Shown here: piece by piece, positions 18,734-27,366 of the stretch
Position numbering within the stretch: the stretch's first letter is position 1
How the letters are laid out: each line of letters opens with the position of its first letter
NCBI RefSeq assembly: GCF_019316905.1
Contig: NZ_CP079216.1
Location: forward strand, 124,001-188,000
Reading direction: 5' to 3'
From: Tessaracoccus palaemonis
GTDB lineage: Bacteria > Actinomycetota > Actinomycetes > Propionibacteriales > Propionibacteriaceae
Length of the DNA stretch: 64,000 nucleotides
Position numbers and translations under genes: made by a program
Notes under the pieces: generated by a model
Told to the model about the DNA's origin: nothing
Databases searched by the model: none
The model's input: the letters and a program-made list of their open reading frames with translations, nothing else

Positions 18734-20119
18734 ATGCAGTCCGACGGGGAGCTCCTCGACCTCGACCTGCCCCAGCGCCCTCCGGCCAGGCCGGCACGAC
18801 CGGGCTGGCCGGTGGTGGTGGCCGTTGTCATTTTGATGGGCATCGCAGTCGCCGCAGGGCTTCTCGTGCAACGTCAGCCGAGCCGCTACCTCGCCGGAGA
18901 ACCCACCGAGGCGTGGTTCCAGGCGGATGTCATCGACGTCGTGGCGACCGGCGACGACCAGTTGCTTGTCACGGTCTCCGACGGCTCGACGCACCACATC
19001 CAGTTGCGCGACGGTGCCGACGGTCAGATCCGCTGGTCGGTGGAGGACGAGACGGCCCTCAGGCTCGCGTCGGACCTCCCCGGCACGCGGTGGGTGGCGC
19101 TGACGGAGGACCGCGGATCGTTCGACACCACGACGCGGCCGGTGGGCGTGAGGCTCCTCGACCGCGCGTCGGGCGCCGTCGACGAGGTGCTCGCCCTGGC
19201 CTCCAGCCGTACGACCGACTCCACGGTGCTCGACTCGTCGCTCCTGAGCAGCGTCGACGGGACCCTCATCCTCATCGAACCGGCTGCCGAAGGGGACTCA
19301 TACGCCGTGTCGCGGCTCCGGTCCCCCCGACGCGACGACGCCGCCTGGACCGCCACCGTCCCCTCCGCGCTCGTGCCCGACGTCTACGGCCGCAGACCGC
19401 CGGTCGAGCGCGACGGCTGGCTGCTGTTCCCGGCCGGCTACGAGTCCATCGGCACCCCCCCGCTGTACACCCTCGCCCTCGACCTCGACACGGGCGAGAT
19501 GGTCGAGTGGGTGGAGCCGGACCTCCCCTTCTCCGTCGTCGACGACACTGCCGTCACCTGGGGAGCCGACGGCAGCCTCCGCGGGCTGGACCTCGCCACG
19601 GGACGCGAGCTCTGGACCCGCAGCGACCCGATCTCCTGGCTTCTGGCCGACGGGGGAGTCCTCGCCGAGGTGATCGACGGACAGCTGACCACCGTCCGGC
19701 TGCTGTCGCCGAGAACAGGCGAGGTGGTGTTCGACCTCGCCGTCGACGCGTTCCCGACGGCGATGCTGCGCTACGGGGACATGCTCGTGCTCGCCGACGG
19801 GTCCGCCTCCTTCGGCCTCGACACCGTCACGCAGCGCAAGAGCCCCCTGCTCGCCTACGACCTGAGGACTGGTGCGGCGATGTGGAGCGCGTTCGACGAT
19901 GCCGACGCGTCTCTCGACGGGGTGGTGGCGCTCAGCGCGGGGGCCGGGCAGATCGTGGCCACCTCGACCCAGGACCGCTGGGGAGGCATGGCCCTGCACG
20001 GCATCGACCCGTCGACCGGCGCCCTGACCTGGACATGGGGACCCGAGGAGGCCCTGGTGCAGCAGACCGGTGCCAGGTGGACCGTGCTGTCGGGCGAAGG
20101 CATCTCCGTCCTCGGCTGA
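18734..20119 (+). CDS. Membrane-anchored PQQ-like beta-propeller protein
   Basis: This 461-residue protein has a short cytoplasmic N-terminus, one membrane segment at about residues 27-47 and a large external domain. The external part shows repeated blade signatures such as GADGQIRWSVEDE, DLATGRELWTRSD, DLRTGAAMWSAFD and STGALTWTW, typical of PQQ-like or BamB-like eight-bladed propellers. No enzyme motif is visible, so it is probably a binding or scaffold protein at the cell surface. Translation is leaderless at ATG 18734. It precedes the PPDK regulator without an obvious functional link. Confidence 0.75.
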   Translation: MQSDGELLDLDLPQRPPARPARPGWPVVVAVVILMGIAVAAGLLVQRQPSRYLAGEPTEAWFQADVIDVVATGDDQLLVTVSDGSTHHIQLRDGADGQIRWSVEDETALRLASDLPGTRWVALTEDRGSFDTTTRPVGVRLLDRASGAVDEVLALASSRTTDSTVLDSSLLSSVDGTLILIEPAAEGDSYAVSRLRSPRRDDAAWTATVPSALVPDVYGRRPPVERDGWLLFPAGYESIGTPPLYTLALDLDTGEMVEWVEPDLPFSVVDDTAVTWGADGSLRGLDLATGRELWTRSDPISWLLADGGVLAEVIDGQLTTVRLLSPRTGEVVFDLAVDAFPTAMLRYGDMLVLADGSASFGLDTVTQRKSPLLAYDLRTGAAMWSAFDDADASLDGVVALSAGAGQIVATSTQDRWGGMALHGIDPSTGALTWTWGPEEALVQQTGARWTVLSGEGISVLG

Positions 20120-20151
20120 GCCGCCCACAGCGCAGCCCCGTCGATCCTGAC

Positions 20152-20157
20152 TACAGT
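20152..20157 (+). promoter_or_regulatory. -10 box of the PPDK regulator gene
   Basis: TACAGT, 7 bases before the leaderless ATG 20165. Confidence 0.55.
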
Positions 20158-20164
20158 GGCTGCC

Positions 20165-21058
20165 ATGACAGCAGAGAAGCTGGAAATCCACGTCATCGCT
20201 GACTCCACGGGGGAGTCCGCCGTGCGGATCGCCAGGGCTGCGCAGGCGCAGTTCTCGACGAGGCAGTTCACGATCGTCCGGCACCGGAAGGTCGCCACGA
20301 CGGGCGCCCTGATGCAGGCCCTCGAGCAGATCCGGGCCGCAGCGCCGCACGCCGCGGTGCTGCTGACGCTCGTCAACGAGGAGCGCGCCGAGCTGGTGCG
20401 GAACTTCTGCGACGACGAGGCCATCCCCTACGCCGACCTGATGACCGACGCGATCAGCGCCCTGGAGAGGATCAGCGGCGAGGCGGCCGAGCAGGTGCCC
20501 ATGCGCCCGCTGAACGTCGAGGCCGAGTACTTCGTGCGCATGGCGGCCATCGACTTCGCCGTCCGCAACGACGACGGCGCACTCCCGCAGATGCTGCGTG
20601 AGGCCGACATCTGCCTCGTCGGGCCGTCGCGCTCCGGCAAGACGCCGCTGTCGATCTACCTCGCCTACCTCGGCTACAAGGCCGTCAACGTGCCGCTCGT
20701 GCCGGGCATCGAGCCGCCTCCCGAGCTGTACGAGGTCGACAGGTGGCGCCTCATCGGACTGACGATGGACGCCGAGCGCCTGCTGAAGATCCGCAGCCAG
20801 CGCGTGAAGGGGCTGGGCGGCTTCGGGACGAAGGACGGCTACGCCGACCTGGCGAAGATCTACGACGAGTTGGACGAGATCGCCAAGGTGCACCGGCGGC
20901 TGGGGTGCCCGATCATCGACACGACCGGCATCGCGTTGGAGGAGGCGGCGAGCCGGATCATCGACATCGTTGACGCCCGTGCGGAGAAGGCGGGATCGCG
21001 GCTGAGACGCCCGGCGGGCATCGCCAGGCCGAAGGTTGCCTGGTCGCCGCTGCCCTGA
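20165..21058 (+). CDS. Pyruvate phosphate dikinase regulatory protein (PSRP family, DUF299)
   Basis: This 297-residue protein opens with IHVIADSTGESAVRIARAA, the family hallmark, and has the P-loop VGPSRSGKTPLSIYLA at about 154-169 and the KAVNVPLVPGIEPPPELYEVD block. Members are bifunctional: they inactivate PPDK by ADP-dependent phosphorylation of a threonine beside the catalytic histidine, and reactivate it by phosphate-dependent removal, releasing PPi. The target enzyme is encoded 127 bases downstream, with its own promoter, and its TSH target triad is present. Members of the same family can act on PEP synthase, but the neighbour makes PPDK the substrate. Confidence 0.93.
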   Translation: MTAEKLEIHVIADSTGESAVRIARAAQAQFSTRQFTIVRHRKVATTGALMQALEQIRAAAPHAAVLLTLVNEERAELVRNFCDDEAIPYADLMTDAISALERISGEAAEQVPMRPLNVEAEYFVRMAAIDFAVRNDDGALPQMLREADICLVGPSRSGKTPLSIYLAYLGYKAVNVPLVPGIEPPPELYEVDRWRLIGLTMDAERLLKIRSQRVKGLGGFGTKDGYADLAKIYDELDEIAKVHRRLGCPIIDTTGIALEEAASRIIDIVDARAEKAGSRLRRPAGIARPKVAWSPLP

Positions 21059-21126
21059 GCACCATGTCCTGGCATTCCGCCTCGACGAAGGTTGCCAGTG
21101 ACCTACCGGGCGTAGTTCTGCACGGC

Positions 21127-21185
21127 TAGGGTTGTCAGGACAAGGGGCGACGGAGCCCCTGGGCAGTCGAAGGAGATTTCCCCGC
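21127..21185 (+). promoter_or_regulatory. -10 box and short hairpin leader of ppdK
   Basis: TAGGGT (21127-21132) should start a leader of about 47 bases. In it AGGGGC (21143-21148) pairs with GCCCCT (21155-21160), and AAGGAG serves as ribosome site. This is one of the few genes here with a true leader. Confidence 0.5.
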
Positions 21186-23834
21186 ATGAATGACGTCCGC
21201 TACATCTACGACCTCAGCGAAGGCGACGCGAGCATGAAGCCCCTGCTCGGCGGCAAGGGTGCCGGCGTGGCTGAGATGAACAAGGTCGGGGTCCCGGTCC
21301 CCGACGCGTTCACCGTCACCACGAAGGCCTGCGTTGAGACGATGAACAACGGTGGCACCTGGCCCGAGACGCTCGCCGAGCAGATCGCGCAGGGCCTCGC
21401 CCGCCTGGAGGAGCGCACCGGCCGCACGCTCGGCGGCACCACGAAGCCGCTGCTCGTCTCCGTCCGCTCCGGCGCCGTGTTCTCCATGCCCGGCATGATG
21501 GACACGATCCTGAACCTCGGCATCTCCGACGAGTCGGTCGTCGCGGTCGCGGAGGAGTCGGGCAACGAGCGCTTCGCGTGGGACTGCTACCGCCGCTTCA
21601 TCCAGATGTACGGCGAGGTCGTGGAGGGCGTGCCGTCGCACGTGTACGAGGACGCCCTGTCCGCGCTGAAGAGCAGCCGCGGCGTCGAGAACGACACGGA
21701 CCTGACGGCCGAGGACCTCAAGGAGCTCGTCGCCACGTTCAAGGAGATCTCCAACGAGCAGCTGGGTGGCGAGTGGACCAGCGACCCGCGCGAGCAGCTG
21801 AACCGCGCTGTCAACGCCGTGTTCAAGTCGTGGCAGAACCCGCGCGCCGAGGTCTACCGCCGCGCCAACAACATCTCCGCCAGCCTCGGCACCGCCGTCA
21901 ACATCATGCAGATGGTCTTCGGCAACCGCGGCGACACCTCTGCCACCGGCGTCTGCTTCACCCGCAACCCGTCGACCGGCGAGAAGGCCCTCTACGGCGA
22001 GTTCCTCGTCAACGCGCAGGGCGAGGACGTCGTCGCAGGCATCCGCACCCCGCGGCCGCTCGCCGAGATGCGCGAGGTCCTCCCCGAGGCCTACGACCAG
22101 CTGATCGACACCATGCACCGCATGGAGAACCACTACAAGGACATGCAGGACATGGAGTTCACCGTCGAGGACGGCAAGCTCTTCCTGCTCCAGACGCGCA
22201 ACGGCAAGCGCACCGCCGCCGCGGCGCTGAAGGTGGCCTCCGACCTCGTCGATGAGGGCATCATCACCAAGGACGAGGCGCTCCTGCGCATCGAACCGGG
22301 CCAGCTGGACCAGCTCCTGCACCCGGCCATCGACCCGAGCCATGGCAGGCAGCCGGTCGCCCTCGGCCTCCCCGCCTCGCCGGGCGCCGCCGTCGGCGAG
22401 ATCGTGTTCGACGCCGACACGGCCGCCGAGCGCGGCGGGCGCGGCGAGCCGGTGATCCTGGTGCGCTTCGAGACCACCCCCGACGACATCCACGGCGTGA
22501 TCGTCGCGCAGGGCATCCTCACTGCGCACGGCGGCATGACGTCGCACGCTGCGGTCGTCGCGCGCGGCATGGGCAAGCCCTGCGTGGCCGGCGCCCAGGG
22601 CATCCGGATCGACCCCGTCGCCAAGACGCTTACGATCGGCGCCACCGTCTTCCATGAGGGCGACACCATGACGCTCGACGGGTCCGTGGGCAAGGTCTAC
22701 GGCGAGGCGCTCGCGCTGATCCCGCCGCAGATCAACGAGGACTTCCAGCGCGTGGTGCAGTGGGCCGACGAGGTTCGCCGGCTCGGCGTCCGCGCCAACG
22801 CGGACAACTTCGAGGATGCGACGAAGGCGCGCGAGCTGGGTGCCGAAGGCATCGGCCTGTGTCGCACCGAGCACATGTTCATGGCCCAGGACCGGCTCCC
22901 CGCAGTGCGCAAGATGATCCTGGCCGACACCCCGGAGCAGCGCGCGGCCGCCCTGGCCGAGATCCTGCCGATGCAGCAGACCGACTTCGAGGGCATCTTC
23001 ACGGCGATGAAGGGGCTGCCCGTGACGGTGCGTCTCCTCGACCCGCCGCTGCACGAGTTCCTGCCCAACCTGGTCGAGCAGTCGCTGCTCGTCCAGCGGC
23101 TCGAGCTCGAGGGCGGCGACACGGCCGAGCTGGCGCAGGCCAGGCAGACCCTCAGCCAGGTCAAGAAGCTGCACGAGCTGAACCCGATGCTCGGCACCCG
23201 CGGTTGCCGGCTGGCAATGCTCTACCCGGAGATCCCGGAGATGCAGGCCCGCGCGATCATCCGCGCGGCGCTGGCGGTGCTCGACCGCGAGGGCGAGACG
23301 GTCGGGGTCGAGATCATGATCCCGCTCGTCGCGCTGACCAAGGAGCTGGAGACCCAGCGGGCGATCGTCGTCGCGGCGGTGGAGGAGGAGTTCGCGGCCG
23401 CCGGCCGCAGCCTCGATTACACCGTCGGCACGATGATCGAGCTGCCCAGGGCGGCGCTGATCGCGGACAAGATCGCGGAGCACGCGGACTTCTTCTCGTT
23501 CGGCACCAACGACCTGACGCAGACGACGATCGGCATCTCCCGCGACGACGCGGAGAACGGCTTCCTGACCAACTACGTCATGGAGCACGTGCTGGAGCGC
23601 AACCCCTTCGAGTCGATCGACGTCGAGGGCGTCGGGCAGCTCGTCACGGAGGGCGTCACGAAGGGCCGCAGCACCAAGCCGAAGCTCAAGACCGGCGTCT
23701 GCGGCGAGCACGGTGGGGACCCGGACTCGGTGGAGTTCTTCAACTCCGCGGGCCTCGACTACGTGTCGTGCTCGCCGTTCCGGGTGCCGATCGCCCGCTT
23801 CGCGGCCGCCAAGGCCGTCCTGCAGCAGGCCTGA
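21186..23834 (+). CDS. ppdK: Pyruvate, phosphate dikinase
   Basis: This 882-residue enzyme interconverts pyruvate + ATP + Pi with PEP + AMP + PPi. It has the N-terminal ATP-grasp domain (GGKGAGVAEMNKVGVPVPDAF near residue 20). The phosphohistidine domain has GGMTSHAAVVARGMGKPC with catalytic H454 and regulatory T452. The C-terminal PEP/pyruvate barrel has SFGTNDLTQ and TGVCGEHGGDP with acid C839. Length and all catalytic residues match active enzymes. With hppA upstream and the regulatory protein adjacent, it fits a PPi-linked glycolysis/gluconeogenesis scheme typical of propionic acid bacteria. AAGGAG precedes ATG 21186 by 10 bases. Confidence 0.97.
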   Translation: MNDVRYIYDLSEGDASMKPLLGGKGAGVAEMNKVGVPVPDAFTVTTKACVETMNNGGTWPETLAEQIAQGLARLEERTGRTLGGTTKPLLVSVRSGAVFSMPGMMDTILNLGISDESVVAVAEESGNERFAWDCYRRFIQMYGEVVEGVPSHVYEDALSALKSSRGVENDTDLTAEDLKELVATFKEISNEQLGGEWTSDPREQLNRAVNAVFKSWQNPRAEVYRRANNISASLGTAVNIMQMVFGNRGDTSATGVCFTRNPSTGEKALYGEFLVNAQGEDVVAGIRTPRPLAEMREVLPEAYDQLIDTMHRMENHYKDMQDMEFTVEDGKLFLLQTRNGKRTAAAALKVASDLVDEGIITKDEALLRIEPGQLDQLLHPAIDPSHGRQPVALGLPASPGAAVGEIVFDADTAAERGGRGEPVILVRFETTPDDIHGVIVAQGILTAHGGMTSHAAVVARGMGKPCVAGAQGIRIDPVAKTLTIGATVFHEGDTMTLDGSVGKVYGEALALIPPQINEDFQRVVQWADEVRRLGVRANADNFEDATKARELGAEGIGLCRTEHMFMAQDRLPAVRKMILADTPEQRAAALAEILPMQQTDFEGIFTAMKGLPVTVRLLDPPLHEFLPNLVEQSLLVQRLELEGGDTAELAQARQTLSQVKKLHELNPMLGTRGCRLAMLYPEIPEMQARAIIRAALAVLDREGETVGVEIMIPLVALTKELETQRAIVVAAVEEEFAAAGRSLDYTVGTMIELPRAALIADKIAEHADFFSFGTNDLTQTTIGISRDDAENGFLTNYVMEHVLERNPFESIDVEGVGQLVTEGVTKGRSTKPKLKTGVCGEHGGDPDSVEFFNSAGLDYVSCSPFRVPIARFAAAKAVLQQA

Positions 23835-23948
23835 TCCCGCCTCAGAGCGACGCCGTGCCCTCCGGGGCGCGGCGTCGCGCCTGTGGAGAACCGGGCGGCT
23901 CGTCGGCGCTCCCCTCTAGACTGTCGGAGACCTGACGAAGGAGCGATC

Positions 23949-24611
23949 ATGTCGACCAACCACGGCCCGGACTTCACCGGCCCCGGCTACGGCAGCGCGT
24001 CGGAGCCGACGGTTCCGCTCCGCGACGAGCCAACGACACCGATCCCGTCTCCCGCCGTGGCCGAGCCGACCAGGCCGATGTGGGAGAGCGTCGCCCCGAA
24101 CCCGGCGCCCGCCGCTCAGCCGTCTCCGGCGCAGCCGCAGCCGCAGCCGTACGGGCAGCCTCAGCCCTACGGGCAGCAGGCTCCCGGATACGGCGCGTCG
24201 ACGTACGGGCAGCAGCCCTATGGCGGCCCGTATGCGCAGGCTCAGCCATACGCGCAGCCCCAGCCCTACGGGGCGGCCCAGCCGTACGGGCAGGCGCAGC
24301 CCTATGGTCAGCAGCCCTACGGGCAGGTTCAGCCGTACGGGTACGGGCTCTACCAGCCCTACGGGATGGCGTACATCCCCGAGCACCCCAGGTCCGGCAC
24401 GATCCTGACGCTCGGCGTCGTGAGCCTCCTCATCCCCATCACAGCGCCGTTCGCCTGGTACTTCGGTGTCCGCGCAAAGCGCGACATCGCAGAGGGCGCG
24501 CCCTACCGCTACGGCGGCACCGCCCGTGCGGGCGAGATCATCGGCATCGTGATGACCATTCTCCAGGCGCTGTTCTGGCTGCTGGTCTTCATGGGCCTCT
24601 ACACCAGCTAG
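23949..24611 (+). CDS. DUF4190-like membrane protein with Pro/Tyr/Gly/Gln-rich N-terminus
   Basis: This 220-residue protein has a disordered N-terminal two-thirds with about 15 QPYGQ-type repeats. Two membrane helices follow at about 155-178 and 195-215, separated by the conserved loop [18 protein letters not shown]. The loop A-K-x-x-I-x-x-G is shared with the two neighbours downstream, so this is a local paralogue family of the DUF4190 type. Function is unknown; the repeat-rich part faces the cytoplasm in similar proteins. TAGACT (23917-23922) is a likely -10 box and GAAGGAG the ribosome site. Confidence 0.75.
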   Translation: MSTNHGPDFTGPGYGSASEPTVPLRDEPTTPIPSPAVAEPTRPMWESVAPNPAPAAQPSPAQPQPQPYGQPQPYGQQAPGYGASTYGQQPYGGPYAQAQPYAQPQPYGAAQPYGQAQPYGQQPYGQVQPYGYGLYQPYGMAYIPEHPRSGTILTLGVVSLLIPITAPFAWYFGVRAKRDIAEGAPYRYGGTARAGEIIGIVMTILQALFWLLVFMGLYTS

Positions 24612-24778
24612 GACGCCCGTCGGGTGGGGTGTGGATAACGTGCCGCGGTGCACCCCGGGGGCGGCATGCTGGGGCTTCGCCGGTCTCGCACGATTCCGCG
24701 GCGCTGGATATGTCCCCGGCCCGCCTCACATCAGTGCAAGACTGGTGACCAGTTGTCAGAACCGAGATGGGAGATCTC

Positions 24779-25288
24779 ATGACGCAGCCCCAGGGCTCCA
24801 GCCCTTACGAGCCCCAGTCGGAGCCGAGCCAGGGCTCCGCCCCGCAGCAGCCCAGCTTCGGGCAGCCCTCCTACGGGTCCCCCGAGCAGCCGTCGGCCTA
24901 CGGCGCGAGCTCGCCCCAGCCGCCGAGCTACGACCAGTCGGCCTACGGCGCTCCCCAGCAGCCTTACGGCCAGCCGCAGCAGCCCTACGGCGCGGCCCAG
25001 CCATACCAGCAGCCCTACGGCTACCAGGCGGCGGAGCACCCGCAGGCGCAGACGGTGTTCATCCTCGGCATCGTCGGCATCTTCGTCGGCATCTGTGGGT
25101 TCATCGCCTGGTACCTCGGCGCCCAGGCCAAGAAAGAGATCCAGGCGGGTGCCCCGTACCCGTTCGAGGGCAAGCTGAAGACCGGCTACACGCTCGGCAA
25201 GGTGTTCTCGATCATCTACATCGTGTTCGTCGCCATCTACATCGTCGCGATCATCGCGGCCATCGCATTCGGCGTCACCCAGTCCTGA
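24779..25288 (+). CDS. DUF4190-like membrane protein, second copy
   Basis: This 169-residue protein has an N-terminal Gln/Pro/Tyr-rich half and two membrane helices flanking AQAKKEIQAGAPYPFEGKLKTG. The stretch from AEHPQAQTVFILGIVGIF through the loop is almost the same as in the copy at 25777, so recent duplication is likely. Start ATG 24779 follows GGGAG by 6 bases; an earlier in-frame ATG at 24767 lacks a good ribosome site. Function unknown. Confidence 0.75.
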   Translation: MTQPQGSSPYEPQSEPSQGSAPQQPSFGQPSYGSPEQPSAYGASSPQPPSYDQSAYGAPQQPYGQPQQPYGAAQPYQQPYGYQAAEHPQAQTVFILGIVGIFVGICGFIAWYLGAQAKKEIQAGAPYPFEGKLKTGYTLGKVFSIIYIVFVAIYIVAIIAAIAFGVTQS

Positions 25289-25404
25289 CCGAGGCTTGAG
25301 GGGCCGGGCACCGCGAGGTGTCCGGCCCTCGTCGTACCCGGGAGTCCGCGCGTGGGCATCCTCTCGGGAGTGGACATGTGAGGTGCCCGACAGAGCACCC
25401 CCCT

Positions 25405-25703
25405 GTGAACGAGACGATGCTCACGCGCCACGCGAACGGCACCACCGACACGGTTCTCCCGTGAGCCGACCACCCCGACGTCGGGCCGATCCTCGCGCTC
25501 GGCATCATCGGCGTGCTGCCGTTGGCATATCGCTCGTCTGTGGGCCTCTGCCTGGTGTCTCGGGTCCCATCGGTCAGGACATCAGGGCGGGCAAGACCTT
25601 CCGATGGGAGGGCAAGGCGCGGACCGGCTACTGGCTCTACATGATGTCCCCGGTCGTCCACGTCGCCGTGCTGATCATCGCGCTGGCGGCACAGCTCGGC
25701 TGA
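25405..25703 (+). pseudogene. Degenerate DUF4190-like gene
   Basis: From GTG 25405 one frame reads into HPDVGPILALGIIGVLPLAY, matching the first helix of the neighbours (HPQAQTVFILGIVGIF) but broken by an in-frame TGA. Past about 25530 the similarity continues in another frame as DIRAGKTFRWEGKARTGYW...VAVLIIALAAQLG and ends at TGA 25703, matching loop and second helix. One stop and one frameshift therefore inactivate a former tandem copy. Confidence 0.7.
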
Positions 25704-25776
25704 ACACCTTGTCGGACGACACTTGCGGCCCCGTCGGGGGCATGGGAGTCTGGTGACCGACAGCGATGGAGGCCCC

Positions 25777-26151
25777 ATGTCCCAACAGCCGCCGTACAAC
25801 GGGTACCAGCAGGGCTATCAGCAGCCACCGGCCCAGCCGGGCTACGGCTACCAGCAGCCCTACTACGGATACCAGCCGCCCGCCGAGCACCCGCAGGCGC
25901 AGACCGTCTTCATCCTCGGCATCGTCGGGATCTTCACCGGCATTCTGTCCTTCGTCGCCTGGTACCTGGGGTCCGAGGCCAAGAAGGAGATCGAGGCCGG
26001 CGCGCCCTACCCGTTCGAGGGCAAGCTGAAGACCGGCTACCTGCTCGGCAAGATCCTGGGCATCATCAGCCTCGCCAGCGCCGGCCTCGGGCTGCTGCTG
26101 CTGATCGTCTACTTCGTGATGATGCTCGCCATCTTCGGCGCCTTCATGTGA
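25777..26151 (+). CDS. DUF4190-like membrane protein, third copy
   Basis: This 124-residue protein has a short Gln/Tyr/Pro-rich N-terminus and two membrane helices around SEAKKEIEAGAPYPFEGKLKTG. The core is nearly identical to the copy at 24779. GGAGG precedes ATG 25777 by 4 bases. Together with the broken copy between them this forms a tandem array. Confidence 0.75.
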   Translation: MSQQPPYNGYQQGYQQPPAQPGYGYQQPYYGYQPPAEHPQAQTVFILGIVGIFTGILSFVAWYLGSEAKKEIEAGAPYPFEGKLKTGYLLGKILGIISLASAGLGLLLLIVYFVMMLAIFGAFM

Positions 26152-26251
26152 CCCCGCGTCCCGGCTGGGGCGCAACACGATTGTGGTCGGTACGCCGACC
26201 ACAATCGTGTTCGACACCCCTCCGGACGGACGTGCTCCGGTGCGCCTGGGT

Positions 26252-26336
26252 GCGATGAGCACATCCTCCTTCTCATCGCGGATGGCAACGATCACACGGC
26301 CCTTTCGGGCGACGACAAGTGTGTCGTGCTCATCGC
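26252..26336 (+). repeat. 85-bp inverted-end repeat, copy 1 (plus orientation)
   Basis: Ends GATGAGCAC and GTGCTCATC are exact complements. The left arm continues ATCCTCCT and the right arm ends GACAAGTGTGTC. Four further copies lie at 27171, 42155, 52467 and 54520. Nearly identical to copy 2 read on the other strand. Left of it, at about 26177-26210, a smaller palindrome (GGTCGGTACGCCGACC type) follows the third DUF4190 gene. Confidence 0.85.
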
Positions 26337-26361
26337 GGCGCCGGTCGCGAGTCTGTTGTCC

Positions 26362-27132
26362 TCAGCGGACGAAGACCGGGTGGTCCTTCGTCGAGCGCGC
26401 CTTGTCGAAGATGTAGCCGTCGCCGTCGAACTCGACTATCCGCGACGCGGTCCGCACCCGGTTGCGCACGAGCCACGCGGCCATGGTTCCGCGGGCGCGC
26501 TTGGCGTAGAAGCTGACGACCCGGGGCCGCCCCTTCGCGTCGCGGTCCTCGAAGCGGGGCGAGATGACGCGGTGCCCGAGTCGCCGGACGTCGATGACGC
26601 TGCCGTACTCGTTGCTCGCCAGGTTCACCAGCACCGGGGATCCGGGCGACGCGGCGAGGTCCTCGGCCAGCAGGTCGGTGACCTGCGTTCCCCACCAGTC
26701 GTAGAGCGACCGGCCCCGCGTCGTGGCCAGGCGGGTGCCCATCTCGAGGCGGTGCGGCTGGATCAGGTCCAGCGGCCGGAGCAGTCCGTAGAGGCCCGAC
26801 AGGATGCGCACCGTCTTCTGGGCGTCGGTGAGGTCCCGCGCGTCGAACTCGCGGGCGGCCATGCCCTGGTACACGTCGCCGTTGAACGCGAACACCGCCG
26901 GCCGTGAGTTGGCCGGCGTGTGGTCGACGTCGAACTCGCGGTAGCGCGTGGCGTTGAGGTGGGCCAACTCGTCTGAGATGTGCATCAGCGTCGCGATGTC
27001 GGCGGGCGACTTCTCCCGCATCACCTCGATCAGCTCGGCCGACTGCTCCACGAGCCGCGGCTCGGTGTGCTTCTTCGTCGGCAGCTTCGTGTCGAAGTCG
27101 AGCGACTTGGCGGGGGAGAGCACCGTCAGCAT
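26362..27132 (-). CDS. yaaA: YaaA family peroxide-stress protein (UPF0246)
   Basis: This 256-residue protein starts MLTVLSPAKSLDF, the family hallmark. It also has VYQGMAAREF, RILSGLYGLLRPLD and the final KGRPRVVSFYAKRARGTMAAWLV region with basic residues. In Escherichia coli YaaA lowers intracellular iron under hydrogen peroxide stress and binds DNA; the exact activity is unknown. It starts leaderless at ATG 27132, 7 bases after TAGACT. The gene is bracketed by two inverted copies of the 85-bp repeat. Confidence 0.92.
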   Translation of the reverse strand: MLTVLSPAKSLDFDTKLPTKKHTEPRLVEQSAELIEVMREKSPADIATLMHISDELAHLNATRYREFDVDHTPANSRPAVFAFNGDVYQGMAAREFDARDLTDAQKTVRILSGLYGLLRPLDLIQPHRLEMGTRLATTRGRSLYDWWGTQVTDLLAEDLAASPGSPVLVNLASNEYGSVIDVRRLGHRVISPRFEDRDAKGRPRVVSFYAKRARGTMAAWLVRNRVRTASRIVEFDGDGYIFDKARSTKDHPVFVR

Positions 27133-27139
27133 GCGCCCG

Positions 27140-27145
27140 AGTCTA
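27140..27145 (-). promoter_or_regulatory. -10 box of yaaA
   Basis: TAGACT on the minus strand, 7 bases before the leaderless ATG 27132. Confidence 0.55.
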
Positions 27146-27170
27146 CCGACCGCGCCCCCGACCCGATGCC

Positions 27171-27255
27171 GCGATGAGCACGACACACTTGTCGTCGCCC
27201 GAAACGGCCGTGTGAGCGTTGCCATCCGCGGCGAGAAGGAGGATGTGCTCATCGC
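27171..27255 (-). repeat. 85-bp inverted-end repeat, copy 2 (minus orientation)
   Basis: On the minus strand it differs from copy 1 at only a few positions. It lies immediately upstream of the yaaA promoter. Confidence 0.85.
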
Positions 27256-27366
27256 GCCCCGAGCTCCCCGACGCGCCCGTCGCCTGACGCGCCCAGCGCA
27301 CCCCGACGCGGACGCCCCGCCGGGCCGTCCCTGAGGGCCGACGCGACGGGGCGCGACGAGGTGGTG

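Noticed and set aside
26252-26336. Short peptides starting MSTSS or MSTTH inside the 85-bp repeats
   Set aside because: The frames change between copies and lack ribosome sites; the repeat ends merely contain ATGAGCAC.
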